A stretch of DNA of 64,000 nt, from contig UQMI01000012.1 in NCBI GenBank assembly GCA_900542045.1, positions 1 to 64,000 of the forward strand, in the 5' to 3' direction. The notes beneath the pieces were generated by a model that was not told the DNA's origin, did not search any database, and worked only from the letters and a program-made list of their open reading frames with translations. Of this stretch, positions 44,050 through 52,570 are shown piece by piece. The position numbers and the translations under genes were made by a program. Each line of letters opens with the position of its first letter. The first letter of the stretch is position 1. The stretch is from an uncultured Blautia sp. (GTDB lineage: Bacteria; Bacillota; Clostridia; Lachnospirales; Lachnospiraceae).

Positions 44050-44068
44050 GTCCTTGCTTCTGCTGTCA

Positions 44069-45247
44069 TCAGATTCTGGCCACACCGGTCTTTCTGCCGG
44101 CTTCTGCCACTGCTGCTGCAACTGCTTCTGCAACTCTCTTATCGAATGGATTGGGAATGATATAATCCGGGTTCAATTCATTTTCCGGAATCAGATCTGC
44201 AATAGCGTACGCTGCTGCAATCTTCATTTCATCGTTGATATCTGATGCCCGGATATCCAAAGCTCCGCGGAAGATTCCCGGGAATGCCAGTACATTGTTG
44301 ATCTGGTTGGGGAAATCACTTCTTCCGGTGCCAACCACTGCTGCTCCTGCCTTCTTTGCCAGATCCGGCATGATCTCCGGTACCGGATTTGCCATGGGGA
44401 ACAAAATAGGATTGGGAGCCATGGACTGTACCATTTCTTCTGTCACTGCTCCAGGAGCAGACACACCGATAAACACATCGGCTCCTTTGATCACATCCTT
44501 CAGAGTTCCCTTTTCCATATTCCGATTGCAGATTCTTGCCATTTCTTCTTTTTCTGCGTTCAGACCCTCTCTGCCTTCATAAATAGCTCCCTTTCGGTCA
44601 CACATGATCACATTTTTCAGGCCAAGGCTTACCAGCAGACGGATGATCGCAGTACCTGCTGCGCCCGCACCGGAAGTTACTACCTTGATATCTTCCAGTT
44701 TTCGGCCGGTCAGTTTCAATGCGTTCAAAAGCGCTGCCGCTGTCACCACCGCTGTTCCATGCTGATCGTCATGGAAAATAGGAATATCACATTTTTCTTT
44801 CAGTTTTCTCTCGATTTCAAAACATCTGGGAGCAGAAATATCTTCCAGATTCACGCCGCCAAAGCTTCCAGCCAGCAGAGCCACCGTATTAACGATCTCG
44901 TCCACATCCTTGCTTCGGATACACAGAGGGAACGCATCCACTCCGCCGAATTCTTTAAACAGAACACATTTCCCTTCCATAACCGGCATGCCTGCTTCCG
45001 GACCGATATCACCCAGTCCCAGAACTGCCGTTCCGTCTGTCACAACTGCCACCATGTTGGCTCTTCTTGTATATTTATAGGAAAGGTCCACATCTTCTGC
45101 AATTTTCAGACATGGCTCCGCTACCCCAGGTGTATAGGCAACAGACAGGTCTTCCGGTGTTTCCAGTTTTGCACGGCTGATGACTTCCACTTTTCCCTTC
45201 CATAATTCATGCTGTTTTAACGCAAATTCTTTTTTATCCATTTTCAT
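44069..45247 (-). CDS. NAD(P)-dependent malic enzyme (oxaloacetate-decarboxylating)
   Basis: A 392-residue short bacterial malic enzyme. YTPGVAEPC, VVTDGTAVLGLGDIG and FHDDQHGTAVV hold the substrate and metal residues, and GAGAAGTAI is the Rossmann motif. It decarboxylates malate to pyruvate with NAD(P)+. GGAGG lies close to the ATG at 45247; the ATG two codons later is an alternative. It follows the LDH/MDH-family gene by 24 bases, so both are probably one operon working on malate or pyruvate. Confidence 0.94.
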   Translation of the reverse strand: MKMDKKEFALKQHELWKGKVEVISRAKLETPEDLSVAYTPGVAEPCLKIAEDVDLSYKYTRRANMVAVVTDGTAVLGLGDIGPEAGMPVMEGKCVLFKEFGGVDAFPLCIRSKDVDEIVNTVALLAGSFGGVNLEDISAPRCFEIERKLKEKCDIPIFHDDQHGTAVVTAAALLNALKLTGRKLEDIKVVTSGAGAAGTAIIRLLVSLGLKNVIMCDRKGAIYEGREGLNAEKEEMARICNRNMEKGTLKDVIKGADVFIGVSAPGAVTEEMVQSMAPNPILFPMANPVPEIMPDLAKKAGAAVVGTGRSDFPNQINNVLAFPGIFRGALDIRASDINDEMKIAAAYAIADLIPENELNPDYIIPNPFDKRVAEAVAAAVAEAGRKTGVARI

Positions 45248-45271
45248 CTATCCTCCAAAATGCCCGCAGCT

Positions 45272-46213
45272 TTACAGTGCCTGCTGGGCAAACTCTTTTA
45301 CAATTTTTACAGATTCGTTCATCTTTTCTCTCTCTTCCTCATCCATGGGAACCATCAGTGTCTGATTGATGCCGTCCCATCCAATTCTGCACGGAAGAGA
45401 AACCGCAACTCCGGCCCAGTCGCCAAACTGCTCACCCAACACATGTGCCACCGGAATAATGGCGCTGTCGTCCTTCATAATTGTTTCTACAATATTTGAT
45501 ACTGCCATGGCGATCCCGTAGAAGGTTGCCCCTTTCAGCTGGATTACCTCTGCGCCGCCGTTTCTGGTGCGCTCTGCAATCTCCTCTTTGTTCAGTTCCA
45601 CGCCTACCTGACGTGCAAATTCGTCCATGGGGAAGCCGCCCACATTAGCTGAACTGAACACAGGCACCTGGCTGTCTCCGTGCTCACCAATGATATATGC
45701 ATTAATGTCTTCGATATTTACCTGCAGTTTCTTGCTCAGCAGGTAGCGGAAACGTGCTGTATCCAGAGAAGTACCGCTTCCGATCACCCGCTCTGCCGGA
45801 AGTCCGGAAACCTTCTGTGCTGCCATGGTAGTGATATCTGCCGGGTTGGATACCACCAGCAGCATGGGATTTTTCGCATATTTCATAATATTCCGGGTAA
45901 TATCCTCTACGATGGAAACGTTTGTCTTAGCCAGGTCCAGACGAGTCTGGCCCGGTTTTCTGGCAATTCCGGCAGTAATGATCACCAGTTTCGCATCGGC
46001 ACACTCTTCATAACCGCCATGTCTTACCCATACCTGCTTGAAAAAGCTGGTTCCGTGGCCGATATCCAGGGCTGCTCCATGTGCACGGTCGTCATTTACA
46101 TCGATCAAAACAATGTCATTGGCCTGTACTCTGACCATCAGTGTGTAAGCAATTGCCTCTCCCACATTGCCTGCTCCAACTACTACGATTTTGTCTCTGT
46201 GTGTTTTTTTCAT
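45272..46213 (-). CDS. L-lactate/malate dehydrogenase family protein
   Basis: A 313-residue NAD-dependent 2-hydroxyacid dehydrogenase. GAGNVGEAIA is the Rossmann motif with an Asp after beta-2 (NAD preference), DTARFR binds the substrate carboxylate, and His179 in GEHGDS is catalytic. Overall it resembles L-LDH, but the specificity loop reads AGIARKPGQTRLDL: Arg85 replaces the Gln of true lactate dehydrogenases and matches malate dehydrogenases. Adjacency to malic enzyme fits malate/oxaloacetate use. The call is left open between the two. Confidence 0.9.
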   Translation of the reverse strand: MKKTHRDKIVVVGAGNVGEAIAYTLMVRVQANDIVLIDVNDDRAHGAALDIGHGTSFFKQVWVRHGGYEECADAKLVIITAGIARKPGQTRLDLAKTNVSIVEDITRNIMKYAKNPMLLVVSNPADITTMAAQKVSGLPAERVIGSGTSLDTARFRYLLSKKLQVNIEDINAYIIGEHGDSQVPVFSSANVGGFPMDEFARQVGVELNKEEIAERTRNGGAEVIQLKGATFYGIAMAVSNIVETIMKDDSAIIPVAHVLGEQFGDWAGVAVSLPCRIGWDGINQTLMVPMDEEEREKMNESVKIVKEFAQQAL

Positions 46214-46243
46214 AAGCTTCTCCTTATCTAGTATATACTTCCT

Positions 46244-46648
46244 TTACAGTTTCTCCTTGCTGATTATTGAAGCCGGCGGACCTCTGTCCCCGTTGCATCT
46301 GTCAGACAGGCATCCAGAAAGTTCTCTGCTTTTGATGCTCTCTGTAACTGCAGTCGGGATTCCGGTGATCTCCACTGGTTCCAGGAGCAGAAAATAATTC
46401 CCATCGCTGTTCTGCCCCTTTTTGAAATACCCGTTCTGCAGGATTTTTCCATTGCTTTCATACAGACGCGGCTGATCCGCCTCCTCCTCCGGCAAGGGTC
46501 TTTCCGCACATAGAAATCTTTCCTGCGAATCTGCTGCACTCTGTCCGTAAACCAATATTTCTCTGTCTGCACAGCCGCCCAATGCCATCCCCAGCAGGAG
46601 CATAGTCAGAACAATCGTTAATCTCCATTTTTCGCGTTGATTACCCAT
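46244..46648 (-). CDS. Small predicted lipoprotein
   Basis: A 134-residue protein with a signal sequence and lipobox ALGGC near residue 26. The mature part is short and charged, with no family I recognise. It precedes the LDH/MDH gene by 30 bases, so it may be the first gene of that operon or a separate unit. No ribosome site stronger than average was noted. Confidence 0.65.
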   Translation of the reverse strand: MGNQREKWRLTIVLTMLLLGMALGGCADREILVYGQSAADSQERFLCAERPLPEEEADQPRLYESNGKILQNGYFKKGQNSDGNYFLLLEPVEITGIPTAVTESIKSRELSGCLSDRCNGDRGPPASIISKEKL

Positions 46649-46834
46649 ATTTTATCCCACTATTGTATACATTGTTCTTATTTTCATACAATCCGAAAAA
46701 CATCTCTATCATATTATATTTCGCTCACAATTTCAATACTTTCTCTGATAAATATGATATTTTTTTGACAAAGCATTTCCATAGAATGCTTCCTTTCCGC
46801 CGCAGTGCGATCTCCGTTCCACTCCGGTCGGCGC

Positions 46835-46873
46835 AAAAAAAAGCGAATTTCACTCAGGAAATCCGCTTTTTTT
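46835..46873 (-). terminator. Terminator of the threonine-branch operon
   Basis: AAAAAAAGCG and CGCTTTTTTT with further pairing (GAAAT/ATTTC) form an A/T-flanked stem on both strands; the aspartokinase gene ends 107 bases upstream. The rest of the 46649-46979 gap shows nothing else clear. Confidence 0.75.
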
Positions 46874-46979
46874 CTGCCCTTCGTATACGAGTCATCATTC
46901 TCTTATCTTCTGCCTGATCCTGTTCCCGGATCAGCTTTCTATTTCTCTGCAGCCGCAGACTGCTTTTCCCTGACAGTTT

Positions 46980-48191
46980 CTAATCTGCCAGTCCAAAAGC
47001 ATCGTGTACTGCATTCATGGCGCGCTCTGCATCACCTTCGTTGACCAGTACTGTAATTCGAATCTCCGAAGTGGAGATCATGTTGATATTCACATTCTGG
47101 CTGTACAGACACTCGAACATTCTGGCAGCCACACCAGGATTGCTCATCATGCCAGATCCCACGATTGACAGCTTGGCCACTCGTGTTTCCGTGCGCAGTT
47201 CCTGATATCCCAGTCTGGATTTGTGTTTCTCCAACTCTGCCACAGCCTCTTCCAGATCTGTATCGTTTACGGTGAAAGAAATATCTTTTGTTCCTTCCCG
47301 CCCGATAGACTGAATGATCACATCCACGTTGATATGTTTCTTTGCCAGCACGTCGAACAACTTAAATGCCATTCCCGGCTCATCTTTTAATCCAATTACC
47401 GCAATCCGGTCCGCATCCCTGTCCAGGGCCACTCCGCTTATCAGCATTCTTTCCACGTCTGAAACCTCCTCTTTCACTACCGTTCCTTCTGAATTATTGA
47501 GACTGGAACGTACCACCAGGGGCACGCCGTACTTTTTGGCCATTTCCACAGAACGGTTATGCAGTACACCAGCTCCTGCAGTGGCCAGGTCCAGCATTTC
47601 ATCGTAGGTGATTTCCTTCAGTTTTCTGGCCTTTGGAACCAGACGGGGATCAGCCGTATATACACCATCCACGTCCGTATAGATTTCACAGGCATCTGCG
47701 TGGAGCGCCGCTGCCAGCGCCACTGCTGTAGTATCGGAACCTCCTCTTCCCAGAGTCGTGTAATCATCATATTTGTTCACTCCCTGGAAGCCTGTGACCA
47801 CTACGATTTTCCGATTATCCAGTTCCATACGGATCCGTTCCGTATCGATCCGTTTCAGTCTGGCATTGGAATAGGCACTGGTGGTATGCATGGCTACCTG
47901 AAATGCATTCAGAGAAACAGCCGGCACTCCCAGCTTGTGCATGGCCATGGCCATCAATGCCACAGACATCTGCTCCCCGATGGTGAACAGCATGTCCATC
48001 TCCCTTTTGGGTGGTTTCTCATTAATATCCTTTGCCATGGCGATCAGTTCATCTGTATATTTTCCCATGGCGGAAAGAACAACTACCACATCATTCCCTT
48101 TTTGATAATCTTCTATGCAGCGTCTGGCCACATTGAAGATTCTTTCTTTATTTGCAACGGATGTCCCGCCGAATTTCTTTACAATTAACAT
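46980..48191 (-). CDS. lysC: Aspartate kinase
   Basis: A 403-residue monofunctional aspartokinase. It begins VKKFGGTSVANKERI (catalytic Lys and phosphate loop) and has GFQGVN, GRGGSDTTAVALAAAL and TDVDGVYTADPR in the kinase domain, then two ACT domains (about 265-400) for feedback by lysine and/or threonine. It commits aspartate to the lysine, threonine and methionine pathways. Start is 20 bases after the apgM-like stop, in an operon with hom. Confidence 0.95.
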   Translation of the reverse strand: MLIVKKFGGTSVANKERIFNVARRCIEDYQKGNDVVVVLSAMGKYTDELIAMAKDINEKPPKREMDMLFTIGEQMSVALMAMAMHKLGVPAVSLNAFQVAMHTTSAYSNARLKRIDTERIRMELDNRKIVVVTGFQGVNKYDDYTTLGRGGSDTTAVALAAALHADACEIYTDVDGVYTADPRLVPKARKLKEITYDEMLDLATAGAGVLHNRSVEMAKKYGVPLVVRSSLNNSEGTVVKEEVSDVERMLISGVALDRDADRIAVIGLKDEPGMAFKLFDVLAKKHINVDVIIQSIGREGTKDISFTVNDTDLEEAVAELEKHKSRLGYQELRTETRVAKLSIVGSGMMSNPGVAARMFECLYSQNVNINMISTSEIRITVLVNEGDAERAMNAVHDAFGLAD

Positions 48192-48211
48192 GTTTCCAGT
48201 TGCTTCCTCTC

Positions 48212-49411
48212 TCAGCGGAACAGATATCCCATCAGGTCCCAGCCCCGGGCAATGGTATTTCCGCTGTTTTTGGCTTCTTCTTCATTATAGTGCCAGGTAT
48301 GCTCCTGGGGAGCGGCACTGTCATAAATCATATAGGGCACCGGATCGGCCACATGAGTCCTGACCCGGATCGGTGTGGGATGATCCGGCATGACCAGCAT
48401 CCGATAGGCTTCTCCCGATGCATCCATTCCTTCTTTTACCAGACGGATCACCCGATCGTCCAGATATTCAATGGCCTGTACCTTCTTTTCCACACTTCCC
48501 TGGTGTCCCATCTCGTCCGGCGCTTCCACATGAATATAGGCAAAATCATACCCGTATTCTGTCAGAGCTTTTACGGCTGCCCGGGCCTTTCCTTCGTAAT
48601 TGGTGTGCAGACCGCCGTTGGCGCCTTCCACGGAAATATTATCCATGCCCGCTCCCACAGCAATTCCCTTCAGCAGATCCACTGCTGATATCATCACACC
48701 TTTTTTTCCGTACATCTGTTCAAAATTATCCAGAGCAGGACGGGTTCCCGCTCCCCAGAACCAGAAGCTGTTGGCCGGATGCAGCCCATTTGCCTTGCGT
48801 TCCAGATTCATGGGATGATTTTTCAAAATTTCATAACTTCTCTTCTGCATGGCCCGCAGTATCTGATCCTCCGGCAGATATGCACCGATCGTCTGCGTCA
48901 GTACATCGTGAGGCGGCGTCAGCGGCACCACGCTCCCATGCCTCCAGATCAGACAATGCCGGTAACTGGTTCCCACATAGAAACGGTAATCCTCACTTTC
49001 CAGTTCCTCGCACACATCCCTGAAAAGTACCGCCGCATCCTCTGTGGAAATCTCATCGGAACTGTGATCCAGTATCTTCTGCTCTTCATAAGGGACATCT
49101 TCCTCCGTCAGAGTCACCAGATTGCAGCGCAGAGCCACATCCTCTGCCTCCATGGGTACTCCGATGCTCAAAGCCTCCAAAGGAGAGCGCCCTGTATAAT
49201 ATTTTCTGGGATCATATCCCATTACCGAAAGATTCGCCGTATCGCTCCCGGGACTCATTCCTTCCGGTATGGTCTGCACCATGCCAATTTCCGACCGTCT
49301 GGCCAATACGTCCATAGCCGGCGTCCTGGCATAATCCAAAGGCGTTTTGTTCCCTAACTGGCTAATCGGTTCATCCGCCATGCCGTCTCCCAGAATTACC
49401 ACATATTTCAT
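48212..49411 (-). CDS. ApgM-family phosphotransferase, candidate homoserine kinase
   Basis: A 399-residue alkaline-phosphatase-superfamily protein of the cofactor-independent phosphoglycerate mutase (ApgM) type: VVILGDGMADEP at the start, GSDTANLSVMGYDP with the Ser nucleophile, and HVEAPDEMGHQG, DHPTPIRVRTH for metals. Position between homoserine dehydrogenase and aspartokinase, with no thrB in view, matches the subgroup proposed to be homoserine kinase (the TIGR02535 idea). ATG 49411 after GGAGGAG was chosen over one four codons upstream. Mutase activity is not excluded. Confidence 0.88.
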   Translation of the reverse strand: MKYVVILGDGMADEPISQLGNKTPLDYARTPAMDVLARRSEIGMVQTIPEGMSPGSDTANLSVMGYDPRKYYTGRSPLEALSIGVPMEAEDVALRCNLVTLTEEDVPYEEQKILDHSSDEISTEDAAVLFRDVCEELESEDYRFYVGTSYRHCLIWRHGSVVPLTPPHDVLTQTIGAYLPEDQILRAMQKRSYEILKNHPMNLERKANGLHPANSFWFWGAGTRPALDNFEQMYGKKGVMISAVDLLKGIAVGAGMDNISVEGANGGLHTNYEGKARAAVKALTEYGYDFAYIHVEAPDEMGHQGSVEKKVQAIEYLDDRVIRLVKEGMDASGEAYRMLVMPDHPTPIRVRTHVADPVPYMIYDSAAPQEHTWHYNEEEAKNSGNTIARGWDLMGYLFR

Positions 49412-49498
49412 AATCTCCTCCATATTCTGTCCAATACCAGACAGCGTCTGCCGAAAACAGCCGCCTCACAGCCTGATTATCCTGCGGACCTTCTGTGC

Positions 49499-50719
49499 TT
49501 AATCCTTAATACGGATCACTCCACAGATTTCCGGGAATTTTTCCTTTTTATCCTGGAACTCCTTCTGTTTCATCTCTCCGGTCACAAATCCAAACTCTTC
49601 CGGCAGTTCCGAAACGGTAACTGTCTCAACAGCTCCAAATACTTCCTGGATCTTTTCCAGATCCGCATCTGCATGGCCTTTGATACGGACAAAATAGCGG
49701 CCCGTTACTTCTCCCGCATCCATCAGCTCCAGACGCTTACTGCTCCAGTTCATCATAATATTCCGGTGCAGATGCTTGGCCTCATCTACCACGTCTGCCA
49801 CTACCGCGCTGGCTGTCGGCAGCTTACCGGCTCCGCTTCCATAGAACATGGCATCTCCCAGCACATTTCCATGAATGAAAATACTATTGAACACACCATT
49901 TACACTGTAAAGAGGGCTGTCCTGACCCACCAGGAACGGCGCTACCATGGCATAGAACGAATTGCCTCCTACTTTACGGCTGGTTGCCAGAAGCTTGATG
50001 GTCATTCCCATGGCCTTGGCATACATCATATCCTCCGGAGTGATCTTTGTGATTCCCTCGGTGGGAATCTCTTCGTAATCCAGGAATTTTCCAAATGCCA
50101 GCGAAGACAGAATAGCAATTTTACGGCAGGCATCGTATCCCTCAATGTCCGCCGTAGGATCTGCTTCCGCATAGCCTTTTGCCTGCGCATCCTTCAGGAC
50201 TTCATCAAAATCTGCACCCTCGGTGCTCATCTTATACAGCATATAATTGGTCGTACCGTTCAAAATACCTGTGATCTCATCAATCTCATCTGCCGTCAGC
50301 GAAGAATTCAGCGGACGAATGATGGGAATCCCGCCTCCGCAGCTGGCTTCAAACAGGAAATTGATGTCTTTTTTCTTCGCAATGTCCAACAGCTCCACAC
50401 CATGCTTGGCTACCAGGGCCTTGTTGGAAGTTACCACGGATTTTCCTGCTTCCAGGGCTCTCTTCACAAACGTATAAGCCGGTTCGATTCCGCCCATTAC
50501 TTCCACTACAATGGCTACTTCCGGATCATTGATGATCTCCTCATAATCATGGACCAGGATCTCCTGTACCGGATCTCCGGGAAAATCCCGCAGATCCAGC
50601 ACATACTTGATCTGGATCTCGTCTCCCGCTCTCTTGTTGATGCTGTCATGATTGGTGTTGATCACTTCCACTACACCGCTTCCCACGGTGCCATATCCCA
50701 AAACTGCAATCTGTATCAT
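49499..50719 (-). CDS. hom: Homoserine dehydrogenase
   Basis: A 406-residue enzyme. AVLGYGTVGSGVV is the NAD(P) motif, MGGIEPAYTFVKRALEAGK and VTSNKALVAKHG are family hallmarks, GTTNYML and EADPTADIEGYDACRK carry catalytic residues, and the C-terminal part (about 325-400) is an ACT domain for threonine feedback. It reduces aspartate semialdehyde to homoserine. ATG 50719 is eight bases after GGGAG and is preferred to the GTG three codons upstream. It lies 5 bases after the ACT regulator gene. Confidence 0.95.
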   Translation of the reverse strand: MIQIAVLGYGTVGSGVVEVINTNHDSINKRAGDEIQIKYVLDLRDFPGDPVQEILVHDYEEIINDPEVAIVVEVMGGIEPAYTFVKRALEAGKSVVTSNKALVAKHGVELLDIAKKKDINFLFEASCGGGIPIIRPLNSSLTADEIDEITGILNGTTNYMLYKMSTEGADFDEVLKDAQAKGYAEADPTADIEGYDACRKIAILSSLAFGKFLDYEEIPTEGITKITPEDMMYAKAMGMTIKLLATSRKVGGNSFYAMVAPFLVGQDSPLYSVNGVFNSIFIHGNVLGDAMFYGSGAGKLPTASAVVADVVDEAKHLHRNIMMNWSSKRLELMDAGEVTGRYFVRIKGHADADLEKIQEVFGAVETVTVSELPEEFGFVTGEMKQKEFQDKKEKFPEICGVIRIKD

Positions 50720-50724
50720 TGGTA

Positions 50725-51198
50725 TCACTCCCTGCCTAATATTTTCAGATAATGTATTCCTTTTTTCTGCTCAATGGTCTCCACCATTGCCGCCGCATCG
50801 CCTTCATTTGGCAAGATCGTCACACTTAAGGTCAGTGTTGCCACACCGCTGATGGGAATACTCTGATGGATTGTCAGAATATTCCCGTGAAAATAAGCGA
50901 TGGTCTGCAGCACACTGGATAAAAGCCCTGGTTCATCCTCCATCTGAATAATAAAAGTCAGAGTCTTTCCTTTGGCTTCCTCATGGAACGGAAAAATATC
51001 ATCTTTATATTTATAAAAAGAACTCCGGCTGATGCCCACCTGCTCCGTAGCTTCCTGCACGGTCTCCACCTTTCCTGAATCCAGGAGACGCTTGGCTTCC
51101 ACTACTTTGATCAACACCTCCGGCACTGCTTTTTCTTTTACAACGTAGTACTTTTTTTTCTTTTCCATCCCCTCTGTATCATCCCCCTGTGTTCGCAT
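50725..51198 (-). CDS. ACT-domain regulator, UPF0735/ThrR-like
   Basis: A 157-residue protein (or 147 if it starts at 51168). KYYVVKEKAVPEVLIKVVEA is typical of the UPF0735/PheB family, followed by an HTH-like segment (VQEATEQVGISRSSFYKYKD) and a C-terminal ACT domain (about 85-155). In Bacillus the homologue ThrR represses hom-thrCB. Being immediately upstream of hom supports a similar role here, sensing threonine or a related amino acid. Ribosome sites are weak for both starts. Confidence 0.88.
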   Translation of the reverse strand: MRTQGDDTEGMEKKKKYYVVKEKAVPEVLIKVVEAKRLLDSGKVETVQEATEQVGISRSSFYKYKDDIFPFHEEAKGKTLTFIIQMEDEPGLLSSVLQTIAYFHGNILTIHQSIPISGVATLTLSVTILPNEGDAAAMVETIEQKKGIHYLKILGRE

Positions 51199-51245
51199 AT
51201 GAAATACATTTGTTTCCTATAGGAAGATATGTTAGCATATTACCC

Positions 51246-52371
51246 TCAATTCTGCAAGTCTTTTTTTGACAGGGCAATCCACTTCAAATAACCGTTAATA
51301 AAGGAATCAATGTCCCCGTTCAGCACTGCATCCACGTTGCCGCTCTCCACATTGGTTCGGTGATCCTTCACCATCGTATAGGGCTGCAATACATAGGAAC
51401 GGATCTGATTGCCCCAGCCGATTTCTGTCACTTCTCCCCGGATGCCGGAAAGCTTCTCTTCATTTTCCTGCTGCTTCAGAAGATACAGCTTGGCTTTCAG
51501 CATCTGCATGGCCTTGTCTTTATTCATATGCTGGGATCGCTCATTCTGACACTGCACCACGATTCCCGTAGGGAAATGGGTGATACGGATAGCCGAAGAA
51601 GTTTTGTTGATATGCTGGCCTCCGGCACCGCTGGAACGGTAGGTATCGATCCGAATATCCTCATCCTTGATCTCAATGTCCAGGTCCTTCTCAATATCCG
51701 GCATTACGTCACAGGATACAAAAGAGGTCTGCCTCTTTCCTGCTGCATTAAACGGAGAAATCCGCACCAGACGATGTACGCCTTTCTCAGATTTCAGATA
51801 GCCATAAGCATTCTCTCCCCGCACTTCAAAGGTAACCGACTTGATCCCGGCTTCTTCTCCGTCCAGATAATCCAGGATTTCCATGGAAAATCCTTTCTTT
51901 TCCACCCAACGGCTATACATACGGTACAGCATACTGCACCAGTCGCAGGATTCTGTGCCGCCGGCTCCTGCATGGAGCGTCACAATGGCATTTTCACTGT
52001 CATATTCTCCAGACAGCAATGTCTTGATCCGGATCTCTTCAAAATCTTTCTGAAAATCATCCAGCATTTCCTGGATCTCAGGGATCAGCTCCGGATCGTT
52101 TTCCTCATACCCCATCTCGATCATGGTCTGGATATCTTCCATCTGGGTTTCCAGCTTCCGGTAAATTTCCACGTCATCTTTCAGGTACTTCAGCTCTTTC
52201 ATTAATTTCTGGGAACGATCCGGGTCATCCCAGAAGTCCGGAGCTTCCATTTCTCTTTCTAATTCTTCGATTCGCTTTTCCTTGTTAGCCAAGTCAAAGT
52301 GAATCCCTCACTTCCACTAATGGTTCTGTATAGTTGTTCAGAATTGTTTTGAACTGATCTAATTCAACCAC
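51246..52371 (-). CDS. prfB: Peptide chain release factor 2 (programmed +1 frameshift)
   Basis: RF2, 374 residues when the frameshift is included. The first 25 codons start at GTG 52371 (after GAAGGTGA) and end at in-frame UGA (52294-52296); the main frame continues from the overlapping GAC. The main frame holds SPF in VRISPFN (stop recognition for UAA/UGA) and GGQ in SGAGGQHINK (peptidyl hydrolysis). The shift lets RF2 level control its own synthesis. It is transcribed upstream of the ACT regulator gene. Confidence 0.96.
52294..52299 (-). promoter_or_regulatory. prfB +1 recoding site CUU-UGA-C
   Basis: CTT TGA followed by C, with an SD-like GAGGGA a few bases before it, is the classical RF2 frameshift signal: slip from CUU to UUU while UGA waits in the A site. 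The stop is codon 26, as in E. coli. Confidence 0.93.
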
Positions 52372-52527
52372 AGCTTCACCTTCTTTCTCAAATTTTTGAT
52401 GGCCTTCCGGAGTCCGATACAGCCTTCTGCTCCAGGGGAACCCTGCTGTCTTCCTTCCTCCGGCGTCCTTATATACAATAGCATATCATAGGAAGAAACT
52501 CAACGCTGTTCCCGGAAAATGTCTGAG

Positions 52528-52563
52528 AAAAGAGGCCTTTCCGTTCACCGAAAAGACCTCTTT
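52528..52563 (-). terminator. Terminator of the GH32/sugar-ABC operon
   Basis: AAAGAGGTCTTT-type arms pair with AAAGGCCTCTTT on the minus strand and are followed by TTCTC. The stem lies just after the GH32-like stop; the T-tract is modest. Confidence 0.6.
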
Positions 52564-52570
52564 CCCCTTT

